A DNA stretch of 41,078 bases from a bacterium (GTDB lineage: Bacteria; Patescibacteriota; Saccharimonadia; Saccharimonadales; UBA4665): the NCBI GenBank assembly GCA_021850365.1, contig JAJZMH010000005.1:1-41078 (forward strand), written 5' to 3'. Shown here one piece after another: positions 15,795 to 23,328 of the stretch. The notes beneath the pieces are model-generated. The model did not search any database and had not been told where the DNA came from. It saw only the letters and a program-made list of their open reading frames with translations. Position numbers and translations under genes: made by a program. The stretch's first letter is position 1. The number at the start of each line of letters is the position of its first letter.

Positions 15795-16859
15795 ATGGAT
15801 ATTGATATAGATAAAATTAATCAAGAAATTTCAGAAATTGAGATCAAATTAAAAGATAGTAATTTTTTTAGAACTAAGGAATACCCACTGATCGCTAAAA
15901 AACAAGTTGAGTTATTAAAGCTTTTAGAACTTTTGAAAAAAGCTGAAAATATAAAATCTCAGATTAAATCTTCCGAAAAAATCTTATCCGATAAAGAAAA
16001 TATCGACTTACATGATTTAGCACAACAAGAGTTAATCTCCTTAAATCAAGAATTGGAAAACACTACTCAAGAAATTCATAATATAATGATCCCTTCTGAT
16101 CCGAACGACATTAAAAATGTAATATGCGAAATTAGACCTGCGGCAGGTGGCAATGAATCAAGTATCTTTACTGGTGAGTTATTCAAAATGTATTCTAGAT
16201 GGGCAGAAAATCATAATTATAAAGTAGAAATTTTATCTGAAAATATTAATGAAATTGGCGGATTTAAAGAAATAATTTTTGCTATCAACGGAGATAGTGT
16301 CTATGGCAGATTAAAATACGAAGCTGGGGTACACAGAGTACAAAGAATCCCCTCTACTGAAAGTCAAGGGAGAATTCACACCTCAACAGTAACTGTTGCG
16401 ATTTTACCCGAAGCTGAAGAAAAAGACGTTGAGATTAACCCAAATGATCTAAGGATTGATGTTTATAGATCAAGTGGACACGGTGGACAATCAGTAAATA
16501 CCACAGATTCTGCAGTAAGAATAACTCATATCCCTTCTGGAATAGTGGTATCTAATCAAGATGAAAAATCGCAAATTAAAAACAAAATTAAAGCATTAAA
16601 TATACTTCGATCGCGATTATTAGCCATTCAAATAGAAGAAAGTCAAAAGAAATTATCCGTTGAAAGAATAGCATTAATTGGAACTGGGGATAGAAGTGAA
16701 AAAATTAGAACCTATAATTTTCCGCAAGACAGAATAACCGACCATAGAATAAATTACACGAGATCAAATATAGTCCAATTCTTGAATGGTAGTATTGATG
16801 ATATGCTAGATAAACTTCATGATGCAGATATAAAATTATCAGCTAATGAAAAAAAATAA
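15795..16859 (+). CDS. prfA: Peptide chain release factor 1
   Basis: A 354-residue class I release factor reading UAA and UAG. The catalytic GGQ (230-232, in [16 protein letters not shown]) triggers peptide release. The codon-recognition tripeptide P-x-T is PST (186-188, in [14 protein letters not shown]), marking RF1 rather than the SPF-type RF2. An N-terminal coiled-coil domain spans about 1-100. It overlaps prmC by 14 bp, so the factor and the enzyme that methylates its GGQ glutamine are coupled. Confidence 0.97.
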   Translation: MDIDIDKINQEISEIEIKLKDSNFFRTKEYPLIAKKQVELLKLLELLKKAENIKSQIKSSEKILSDKENIDLHDLAQQELISLNQELENTTQEIHNIMIPSDPNDIKNVICEIRPAAGGNESSIFTGELFKMYSRWAENHNYKVEILSENINEIGGFKEIIFAINGDSVYGRLKYEAGVHRVQRIPSTESQGRIHTSTVTVAILPEAEEKDVEINPNDLRIDVYRSSGHGGQSVNTTDSAVRITHIPSGIVVSNQDEKSQIKNKIKALNILRSRLLAIQIEESQKKLSVERIALIGTGDRSEKIRTYNFPQDRITDHRINYTRSNIVQFLNGSIDDMLDKLHDADIKLSANEKK

Positions 16860-17703
16860 GTTTAAAAAAAATCTTAAACTAGATGAATTAATAAAAATAT
16901 ACTCTAAATTATTACTGGATAATAATATTAAATCGGCTTACTTAGATGTTTTAATAGTCCTAGAAAATATCCTACATATCAGTCGTACACATATTTTACT
17001 CAATAATGATATCGTACTCAGTGAATCGCAGTTTAAGCTATTTAGAAAATATCTAAATAAACGAATAGCCCATAAACCCATTTCACAAATTCTAGGTTTT
17101 TCTTATTTTTACGATATCAAATTTATTATTAATAAAAATGTCCTACAACCTAGACCTGAAACCGAAAATATGATTACTGAAATACAAAACATTATCATTA
17201 AGGATAATACCCTCCACACAAAAAAACATATTAATATTTTAGACCTTGGAACTGGATCGGGTAATATTGGAATAACCCTATTAAAAAACATAAAAAATTG
17301 TTCAGTTGACATGATAGATATAAGCCGAAAAGCCCTTAGAATTGCTAAATTAAATGCTGTAATTCATACTACAGATTATAATATCATGCAAAATAACCTA
17401 CTGGATAATATATCTTTTAACTATGATATTATAGTCGCTAATTTACCTTACGTACCCCTTAAATATTCGATTAATAAAGATGCTAAATATGAACCTAAAA
17501 GAGCAATTTTTACGAAAAATAATGGTATTTATTTATATCAGAAAATGTTTAATTATTTAAATAAGACACCTAAACCGTTGTTTTTATTACTTGAATCCCT
17601 ACCAAACAATCAGCATCAATTGATTCAAGTGGCTAATAAAAATGGGTACATTTTATATAATATTAGCGGTTATGTTAGCGTTTTTAAGCTACTTAAATCA
17701 TAA
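16846..17703 (+). CDS. prmC: Release factor glutamine methyltransferase
   Basis: A 285-residue SAM-dependent enzyme methylating the Gln of the release-factor GGQ loop. The N-terminal helical domain (1-80) has the KPISQILG segment before the active domain; LQPRPETE (100-107) and the SAM-binding [10 protein letters not shown] (131-140) follow. The catalytic NPPY tetrapeptide is NLPY here (199-202), keeping the Asn and Tyr but not the first Pro. The start overlaps prfA, giving direct coupling with its substrate's gene. It meets htrA tail to tail with an 8-bp gap. Confidence 0.93.
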   Translation: MKKNKFKKNLKLDELIKIYSKLLLDNNIKSAYLDVLIVLENILHISRTHILLNNDIVLSESQFKLFRKYLNKRIAHKPISQILGFSYFYDIKFIINKNVLQPRPETENMITEIQNIIIKDNTLHTKKHINILDLGTGSGNIGITLLKNIKNCSVDMIDISRKALRIAKLNAVIHTTDYNIMQNNLLDNISFNYDIIVANLPYVPLKYSINKDAKYEPKRAIFTKNNGIYLYQKMFNYLNKTPKPLFLLLESLPNNQHQLIQVANKNGYILYNISGYVSVFKLLKS

Positions 17704-17717
17704 ACATAAATTTATGT
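17704..17717. repeat. 14-bp palindrome between convergent prmC and htrA
   Basis: ACATAAATTTATGT is a perfect palindrome just past the prmC stop, extending into the htrA stop region. It has no loop or T-run, so terminator function is doubtful. Confidence 0.3.
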
Positions 17718-19043
17718 AGTAGATCCAAGAGTAACTGAAATCGTAATAGATTTATTATTCCTAAGAACTGTTAACGTAACACTATCACCAGGAGCAAATT
17801 GGTATAATAAACTATCTAAACTATGGCCTTGATTAATTTGAGTACCATTTATTGCCGTGATTACATCTCCTGGATCCAAACCAGCCTTACTGGCAGGCGA
17901 ATTTGGAATTATTGATGGACTTGTAGAGCTATTCGTAGGCGGAATAAAAGCACCATACTGCACATTTAAGTGATATTGATTTGCCGTAGAAGAAGTTAAT
18001 GGAATATATCTAATCCCCAAATAAGGTAATGCGAACTTCCCGGTTTTTAAAATTTGATCAATTATTCCTTTCACATCATTAATGGGTATAGAAAAACCTA
18101 TATTCTGGGCATTCCCAGCAATTGCCACATTAATTCCAATTACCTGGCCATTTAAGTTTACTAATGGTCCTCCTGAATTACCTTCATTAATAGCAGCATC
18201 TGTTTGAAATAAATCGCTCAAATTCTCACTTGATGAAGAATTACTACCAACCCCAAATTGATTCAAATTAGACCCAGACGCTGATGTTGCAACTATATTT
18301 CGGCCATAACCAGATATTATCCCACTAGTTACAGTATTTTGAAACTGACCTAAAGCATTACCGATAGCAACAACAGGATCACCCACCTGCATCTCTGAAG
18401 AATCTCCTAAAACTACAGGTTTTAATTTTTGACCATTAAGGTTTCTAATTTGCAAAAAAGCAATATCCAGACTAGGGTTATTACTTCTACCAACAACAGA
18501 AACATTTTTAAAAGTATAGCCGTTACTTAAAGTTATATTTATATTAGATGATCCCGCCGGGACTACGTGCCTGTTCGTAATAATCAGTCCTGAGGATGTT
18601 AAAATTATACCTGTTCCTGCGGCTTGTTCAACTGTTTGAGGTTGAACAAATCCAAACAAACCAAAATTACTGAGACTATTTCCAGATGTATTTGAACCAC
18701 TACTTATCGTATCATTAATACTAACTACACTTGGCCCAACGGTTCTAGCAATTTCAGTTATCAACTGACTATCACTAGTAACAATCTGCTTTTGATTAGA
18801 TAGACCTCCATTTAAGACAACTTGTTGCTGACTTAAAATATGATCTTCTAACCACGCCCCAGAAAATCCACTTAAAACAGTTATAAGTATAAAGATTACG
18901 ACGAATAATACATATTTATTAATTAATTTTAATCTTTTCATTTTCGGTAATTTTAATTTTGGAATTGAAATAATATACCTTTCATTTTGTACTGATGAAA
19001 CCGTTTTTATTGAATTATTAGTAGATATGTTTTTACGTAACAT
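17712..19043 (-). CDS. htrA: HtrA/DegP-type membrane-anchored serine protease
   Basis: A 443-residue trypsin-like quality-control protease. A basic cytoplasmic N-terminus is followed by one membrane helix (about 43-62), which places the protease domain outside the membrane. The catalytic triad is H159 (TNRHV), D193 (SLDIAFL) and S290 (EGNSGGP). One PDZ domain occupies about 335-443 (PASKAGLDPGDVITAING). The Ser/Asn-rich loop around 250-278 is longer than usual. It follows the membrane-protein gene by 20 bp with a GGGGGT ribosome binding site and is probably in its operon. Role: degradation of misfolded exported proteins. Confidence 0.95.
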   Translation of the reverse strand: MLRKNISTNNSIKTVSSVQNERYIISIPKLKLPKMKRLKLINKYVLFVVIFILITVLSGFSGAWLEDHILSQQQVVLNGGLSNQKQIVTSDSQLITEIARTVGPSVVSINDTISSGSNTSGNSLSNFGLFGFVQPQTVEQAAGTGIILTSSGLIITNRHVVPAGSSNINITLSNGYTFKNVSVVGRSNNPSLDIAFLQIRNLNGQKLKPVVLGDSSEMQVGDPVVAIGNALGQFQNTVTSGIISGYGRNIVATSASGSNLNQFGVGSNSSSSENLSDLFQTDAAINEGNSGGPLVNLNGQVIGINVAIAGNAQNIGFSIPINDVKGIIDQILKTGKFALPYLGIRYIPLTSSTANQYHLNVQYGAFIPPTNSSTSPSIIPNSPASKAGLDPGDVITAINGTQINQGHSLDSLLYQFAPGDSVTLTVLRNNKSITISVTLGSTT

Positions 19044-19063
19044 AATTTACCCCCTTTTTTTAT

Positions 19064-19813
19064 TTAGATTACTTTATTTCCCCAATTGGAAAACAAAATA
19101 ATAATTCCTACAATAACTATTAACGTAAAAATTATTTCTTTTTTATAGATATTTTTTAATTTATTCTTATGATCTAGGTAGTAGATCATCGAAAGGCCAT
19201 AGCCCAATATACTTAATATCAAAGCTGGCTGAGATAAAACTTTATAATATATCAACCAATGTCCTAAAAGCCAAGCTAAACTTGCACCAAAATAGGCCCA
19301 AGAATAAGATAAAAGTTTAGAATAAGTTTCATCATAATTATCAAAAAAATGATGAGACACTAAATAACAAACAACTCCTGTTGCAAATACTAATATATAT
19401 AATGGTTCATTTATGCCTATTAAATATACCGCAGATAATCCGACTAATTGGGCTATAAATGCCTGTAAAGAGACTATTAACAGATCGAATGAAGGTTTGA
19501 TAAATATTAACCATGATATATAAATTAAGACCCAACCCAACTGATAATAAATGTTTGAGGATTGAGCCATAAAAATTACTATTGATAATCCAAAAATTAA
19601 ATCCACAGAATTTGCTCTTATATTTGCTAACCAAAATCTAGGTTTTATGGCTATCATACGCCATTTACTTATCACAACAAGACTAAATGCCAACTGATAA
19701 AAATTTAATCGAACTAATAAAACTAACATCAATGGAAACAAAAAATTTAACAATAGATGTAAAATTTTTGAGTATCCATTTAATGGCTTAACCTTTTCAA
19801 GTAATAAACTCAT
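19064..19813 (-). CDS. Uncharacterised polytopic membrane protein
   Basis: The 249-residue protein is almost wholly hydrophobic, with about eight predicted membrane segments and short loops. I do not recognise a family motif; conserved-looking polar residues inside the membrane include the HHFFDNYDE segment (about 153-161) and HW-L-I-Y-Y near 185. It may be a small sensor or transporter-like protein, but no function can be given. It precedes htrA by 20 bp, suggesting a joint transcript. An extended -10, TGGTATTAT (plus 19823-19831), ends 9 nt before the ATG; no Shine-Dalgarno. Confidence 0.8.
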   Translation of the reverse strand: MSLLLEKVKPLNGYSKILHLLLNFLFPLMLVLLVRLNFYQLAFSLVVISKWRMIAIKPRFWLANIRANSVDLIFGLSIVIFMAQSSNIYYQLGWVLIYISWLIFIKPSFDLLIVSLQAFIAQLVGLSAVYLIGINEPLYILVFATGVVCYLVSHHFFDNYDETYSKLLSYSWAYFGASLAWLLGHWLIYYKVLSQPALILSILGYGLSMIYYLDHKNKLKNIYKKEIIFTLIVIVGIIILFSNWGNKVI

Positions 19814-19822
19814 TTAATTAAT

Positions 19823-19831
19823 ATAATACCA
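19823..19831 (-). promoter_or_regulatory. Extended -10 of the membrane protein-htrA unit
   Basis: Minus-strand TGGTATTAT fits TGn-TATnAT and lies 9 nt from the ATG. It is divergent from the lepB promoter within a 66-bp gap. Confidence 0.5.
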
Positions 19832-19862
19832 GAAAAACAAACATATCTAATATAAATTGATG

Positions 19863-19871
19863 TGTTATAAT
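19863..19871 (+). promoter_or_regulatory. Extended -10 of lepB
   Basis: TGTTATAAT is a perfect extended -10; 8 nt separate it from the lepB ATG, with no ribosome binding site. The same GTGTTATnnT block occurs before parB and the ROK gene. Confidence 0.6.
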
Positions 19872-19879
19872 TGTAACTT

Positions 19880-20530
19880 ATGAATAATGAAGACAATAAA
19901 ATCAATAATACACCCGAAGACCAATCAAAAAAGCATAAAACCCTTTTTAAAATATTAAAGAATGATATTGTTTCTACAATTGGAATATTTATATTGGCAG
20001 GGTTATTTTCCTTTTTAATTATTAGCTTTGTTTTTAGATCATATCAAGTAGACGGACCAAGCATGGAAAATACTCTCCAAAATAATGACAAATTAATAGT
20101 TTGGAAACTTCCGAAAACATGGTCAGAAATTACCGGCACCCCATGGATACCAAAACGAGGAGACATTATAGTTTTCCGTGAATCAGGCCTAGCTGCATTT
20201 GGTCAGACTAATACCAAAGATCTTATTAAAAGAGTTATCGGTTTACCAGGAGATAAACTAGTATTAAGTAATGGAAAATATATGATCTATAACAAAAAGC
20301 ACCCAAAAGGGTTTGATCCTGACTTGACTCTTGCATATGGTCAAAAAGAGAAAATTCCATACACTTCAGGAAATGAAACAATTGTTCTGGGCAAAAATCA
20401 ATTGTTCGTATCTGGGGATAATAGGCCAGACTCTTTGGATTCAAGAGATTTTGGACCAATTAATGCAAACCAAATAATTGGACAATTAATAATCCGATTT
20501 TATCCATTTAATAAATTTGAGATATTTTAA
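19880..20530 (+). CDS. lepB: Signal peptidase I
   Basis: A 216-residue membrane-bound serine protease removing signal peptides after Sec export. A single N-terminal membrane helix (about 33-52) is followed by the catalytic GPSME box with nucleophile S61, and KRVIGLPGD with general base K117. Box E, GDNRPDSLDSRDFG, supports the substrate-site fold. About 30 N-terminal residues are polar and charged. The transcription start probably falls on the ATG (TATAAT ends 8 nt upstream). It shares a divergent promoter region with the membrane protein-htrA unit, so two export-related units sit back to back. Confidence 0.96.
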   Translation: MNNEDNKINNTPEDQSKKHKTLFKILKNDIVSTIGIFILAGLFSFLIISFVFRSYQVDGPSMENTLQNNDKLIVWKLPKTWSEITGTPWIPKRGDIIVFRESGLAAFGQTNTKDLIKRVIGLPGDKLVLSNGKYMIYNKKHPKGFDPDLTLAYGQKEKIPYTSGNETIVLGKNQLFVSGDNRPDSLDSRDFGPINANQIIGQLIIRFYPFNKFEIF

Positions 20531-20577
20531 GTATTAGTAAGTAGTACTGATTCAATCTATTAAGATACTGCCATTCG

Positions 20578-20586
20578 TGTTATATT
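20578..20586 (+). promoter_or_regulatory. Extended -10 of parB
   Basis: TGTTATATT (TGn plus a 5/6 -10 match) ends 7 nt before the parB ATG and no Shine-Dalgarno intervenes. Confidence 0.55.
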
Positions 20587-20593
20587 TAAGAGT

Positions 20594-21451
20594 ATGAAAC
20601 CAAAAATAGGTCTAGGTAGAGGATTTGAATCATTATTACCAAATAATTTTAATAAAGATATATTACTCACTAAAAATGACATTATCAGAAACATTGCAAT
20701 AGATGAACTTCTACCCAACCCAAATCAGCCTAGAAAAAAATTTGATCAAGTTAGTATTGATGAATTGGCGTCATCGATAAAGAGATATGGAGTTATTCAA
20801 CCAATTTTAGTTACCCCGAAAGATCAAAATCAATATTATATTGTGGCAGGCGAAAGAAGATGGAGGGCATCAAAAATAGCCGGATTGAAAATTATACCAG
20901 CCATTATCAAACAACGTAAAGAACTAGAACAAATCGAAGTCGCCATTATAGAAAACGTTCAAAGAGTTGATTTAAGCCCTATGGAACAATCTATTAGTAT
21001 TGCTAAATTGAAGCAGCAATTCAATTTTTCGTTTGAGGAAATTGCACAAAAGCTAGGAAAGGCTTTATCGACAATCATAAACACATATAGGCTTATAAAT
21101 CTACCTGAAAAAGCTAAAAAAGCCCTAATAGACAATAAAATAACCGAGGGACATGCAAGGCAAATACTAGCAATCAAAGATCCTAAAAAACAACTCTATC
21201 TTTTAAATTCAATTATAAAAAATAAATGGACAGTACGAAAAGCAGAGCAATTTGTAATTGGTTTAAAATCAAATACCGGAAAATTATCTAAAGCAAAGGC
21301 CCATACAGATATTGAAAACCAAAAAACCAGGATTCTCTCTAATAAATTATCTACAAAGGTGAGTATTAGAAGAATGGCTCATGGAGGAAAATTAGAAATC
21401 AGTTATAGCGACGAGGAAGATTTAGACAGAATTATAAGTTTATTTAGATAA
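20594..21451 (+). CDS. parB: Chromosome partitioning protein ParB (Spo0J/Noc family)
   Basis: A 285-residue CTP-gated DNA clamp that loads at parS and spreads. The N-terminal ParB/Srx domain has N-Q-P-R-K-K-F (box I), AGERRWRAS (box II, CTP binding) and ENVQRVDLSPME (box III). A helix-turn-helix domain (about 135-190; FSFEEIAQKLGKALSTI) and the C-terminal dimerisation helix follow. It is encoded tail to tail with parA and overlaps it by 12 bp rather than following it in an operon. No canonical parS palindrome is visible in the window. Confidence 0.95.
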   Translation: MKPKIGLGRGFESLLPNNFNKDILLTKNDIIRNIAIDELLPNPNQPRKKFDQVSIDELASSIKRYGVIQPILVTPKDQNQYYIVAGERRWRASKIAGLKIIPAIIKQRKELEQIEVAIIENVQRVDLSPMEQSISIAKLKQQFNFSFEEIAQKLGKALSTIINTYRLINLPEKAKKALIDNKITEGHARQILAIKDPKKQLYLLNSIIKNKWTVRKAEQFVIGLKSNTGKLSKAKAHTDIENQKTRILSNKLSTKVSIRRMAHGGKLEISYSDEEDLDRIISLFR

Positions 21452-22213
21452 TTGATTGATCCTCTTAATAATTTCTTTTGTTAATTCTTTGTAAGCTTTT
21501 GAGCCTTTACTCCATTTATCATGTTCATATATTGATAGACCAAAACTTGGAGCTTCTGCTAATCTAATATTTCGAGGTATTCTCGTCTTAAATGTTAATT
21601 CACCAAAATACTTATTAATTTCCTCCAATATCTGGTTACTCAATGTCGTTCTTTTGTCAAACATGGTTAAAATAACGCCCAAAATAAATAAATCCGGATT
21701 AGTACCATTTTTTATTAATTTAAATGTTTCTAATAATTGGCTTAGGCCTTCTAGAGCATAATATTCCGCCTGGACAGGGATAACTATACATGTAGATGCG
21801 GTTAATGCATTTATTGTAAGTAGCCCTAATGAAGGTGGGCAATCAATTAATATATAATCATACTCTAAGCCGTTTAATCTTTTTTGCAAAAAATACTCTC
21901 TATTTGTACTGTTTACTAATTCTATCTCGGCACCAGAAAGGTTATTTGTTGCATAGATCATAAATAAATTCTTGCTTCTAGTAGGATAAATACACTTATC
22001 AATATTTACGCCCGTTATAAAATCATAACTTGAGTATTTAATGTCTTGTTTTATTGCTCCAAGGCCACTTGAAGCGTTCCCCTGAGCATCAAGATCAATA
22101 ATTAATACTTTGAAGTTAAGAGAAGCTAAATAATAACCAATATTAATTACAGATGTTGTCTTGCCAACCCCACCCTTCTGATTAACAAAAGATATTATTT
22201 TTTTGTTCAACAT
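21440..22213 (-). CDS. parA: Chromosome partitioning ATPase ParA (Soj)
   Basis: A 257-residue ParA/MinD-type ATPase that moves ParB-bound origins. The deviant Walker A KGGVGKTT with signature lysine is at 13-20; D-L-D-A-Q-G-N (about 41-47) and the IDCPPSLG Walker B region follow. Length matches chromosomal Soj rather than plasmid ParA with an extra N-terminal domain. A TATACT (plus 22220-22225) ends 6 nt before the ATG and there is no Shine-Dalgarno, suggesting a leaderless mRNA. The upstream 382-bp gap holds a palindrome and DnaA-box-like sites. Confidence 0.96.
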   Translation of the reverse strand: MLNKKIISFVNQKGGVGKTTSVINIGYYLASLNFKVLIIDLDAQGNASSGLGAIKQDIKYSSYDFITGVNIDKCIYPTRSKNLFMIYATNNLSGAEIELVNSTNREYFLQKRLNGLEYDYILIDCPPSLGLLTINALTASTCIVIPVQAEYYALEGLSQLLETFKLIKNGTNPDLFILGVILTMFDKRTTLSNQILEEINKYFGELTFKTRIPRNIRLAEAPSFGLSIYEHDKWSKGSKAYKELTKEIIKRINQLSK

Positions 22214-22219
22214 TATTTA

Positions 22220-22225
22220 AGTATA
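22220..22225 (-). promoter_or_regulatory. -10 element of parA
   Basis: Minus-strand TATACT ends 6 nt before the parA ATG; the same hexamer at the same kind of spacing precedes rplU. Confidence 0.5.
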
Positions 22226-22247
22226 TCAAACCGTTAAGTATTAATAA

Positions 22248-22280
22248 AAAAGAATTCCTGATATTATCAAGAATTCTTTT
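22248..22280. terminator. 33-bp interrupted palindrome, terminator-like on the minus strand
   Basis: Arms AAAAGAATTC (22248-22257) and GAATTCTTTT (22271-22280) are exactly complementary. After one mismatch the inner TGATA/TATCA arms pair around a central T. On the minus strand the stem runs into six Ts and AT-rich sequence, as in an intrinsic terminator. The nearest upstream minus-strand gene is rplU, over 300 bp away. It also lies 35 bp before parA, so an operator or origin-associated role is possible. Confidence 0.5.
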
Positions 22281-22577
22281 AGATATATTTTTTGTGTGTT
22301 TTTAACTTTTTTATTAGCTACAGAGATCATATTTTTTCAACTATTTTCCCTGTAACATACAGTATGCCGAGAATTTTTTAATATTTCAAGGGTTTTTTGA
22401 ATAATTTTTATATCCAATATATATGTATAAAATAAGCTTATTTTATATTATTTATGTTGTTATCCATACTACAAAACTTAATTTAAACCTGTTTTATAGT
22501 ATTTTATCTGTAAAATTTGATTAAAAAAGTAAAATTATCATAGTAACAAGAACAACATGTCTAAAATCAAATACTAT

Positions 22578-22586
22578 TTATCCACA
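22578..22586 (+). promoter_or_regulatory. Consensus DnaA box
   Basis: TTATCCACA matches the high-affinity DnaA box exactly. It is 9 bp beyond the rplU stop-codon end. A degenerate partner lies 118 bp away at 22460-22468. Confidence 0.5.
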
Positions 22587-22595
22587 ATCTTTTAT

Positions 22596-22904
22596 TTAAG
22601 AAATTTTTATTACTTTTAGTGTCGACAATTTTTGTCGATGTCCTCTAACAGTATTAACGCGTTTTTTAGCCTTATATCTAATAGATCGGACTTTAGTATC
22701 CAATTTTGAATCAACTATAACCTCACATACAACTTTACTACCATTAACTTCAGGGGTGCCGATGTCAATTTTATCACCTTCATATAACAATAACGGGGTT
22801 ATCTCTAATTTCTTCTGCTCATTTTTAAGAAAATTAACATCAAACTCAAGTCCTTCGTGAACTAAATACTGACTACTACCAATTTTTATTACTGCTTTTT
22901 TCAT
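22596..22904 (-). CDS. rplU: 50S ribosomal protein L21
   Basis: bL21, 102 residues, normal length. MKKAVIKIGSSQYLVHEG opens the family domain, and R-Y-K-A-K-K-R-V-N-T-V-R-G-H-R-Q is the conserved C-terminal rRNA-binding signature. It stands alone: the usual partner rpmA (L27) is not downstream. TATACT (plus 22910-22915) ends 5 nt before the ATG and no Shine-Dalgarno is seen, so the mRNA is probably leaderless. Confidence 0.95.
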   Translation of the reverse strand: MKKAVIKIGSSQYLVHEGLEFDVNFLKNEQKKLEITPLLLYEGDKIDIGTPEVNGSKVVCEVIVDSKLDTKVRSIRYKAKKRVNTVRGHRQKLSTLKVIKIS

Positions 22905-22909
22905 GATTA

Positions 22910-22915
22910 AGTATA
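22910..22915 (-). promoter_or_regulatory. -10 element of rplU
   Basis: Minus-strand TATACT ends 5 nt before the rplU ATG, too close for a leader with a ribosome binding site. Confidence 0.5.
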
Positions 22916-22965
22916 TAGGTTATCAAATTTTAAGATATCTGTAAAGAATTAAATATTTATATAGA

Positions 22966-23238
22966 TTATGATAAAGCATAAGCTTTAACTTCATCGATTA
23001 TTGGGAAGCTCTCGCCCTCCCAAGATTTTTGAACACTACCATCATTTCTAAGTACGAGCACTGCAGGAAACGAAAATATATCGTAGATACTAGCCAAAGC
23101 ACTTCCATCTCTAGTATCTGCTGAAAGCGTCTCAATACGAACACTTGATCCCTTAAGTTCAGTATTGAGTCTTTCAATAAACTGATCAAGGCTTGAAAAG
23201 TGTTCTGAATTTTTCTTATAAAGTACTAATATCTTCAT
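22966..23238 (-). CDS. Thioredoxin-fold protein without the CxxC active site
   Basis: A 90-residue protein with the beta-alpha-beta pattern of thioredoxin: a first strand KILVLYKK, a helix, the strand RIETLSADT, and the cis-proline loop FSFPAVLVLRNDGS (about 54-67), followed by W-E-G. The CxxC redox pair is absent and the protein has no cysteine at all, so it cannot be a thiol donor. It could be a binding or scaffold version of the fold. It lies between nrdJ and rplU with its own -10 (TATAAA, plus 23247-23252) ending 8 nt from the ATG. A partnership with nrdJ is only a positional guess. Confidence 0.75.
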   Translation of the reverse strand: MKILVLYKKNSEHFSSLDQFIERLNTELKGSSVRIETLSADTRDGSALASIYDIFSFPAVLVLRNDGSVQKSWEGESFPIIDEVKAYALS

Positions 23239-23328
23239 ATATACGTTTTATAGGATACTAAAATAACCATAATCATGTCAAACTAATATTTAGAAAATTT
23301 CTCTGCTATTTCTATATTACCTTAGAAT

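Larger units (their letters stand above)
22214..22595. other. Gene-free AT-rich region between parA and rplU; tentative origin candidate
   Basis: This is the only stretch over 300 bp without a gene. I see no ORF of note, tRNA or recognisable structural RNA in it. It contains a consensus DnaA box TTATCCACA (22578-22586), a one-mismatch copy TTATCCATA (22460-22468) in the same orientation, very AT-rich tracts and a 33-bp palindrome. Next to parA/parB this fits an origin. Against it, neighbours on both sides are mainly minus-strand and dnaA/dnaN are not adjacent. L27 (rpmA), which usually follows rplU, is not here. Confidence 0.35.

Noticed and set aside
22214-22595. Structural RNA (tmRNA, RNase P RNA, SRP RNA) in the large gap
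   Set aside because: The region is very AT-rich and shows none of the conserved motifs or pairing of these RNAs.
20594-22595. parS centromere sites
   Set aside because: No sequence close to the TGTTTCACGTGAAACA-type palindrome was found near parA/parB.
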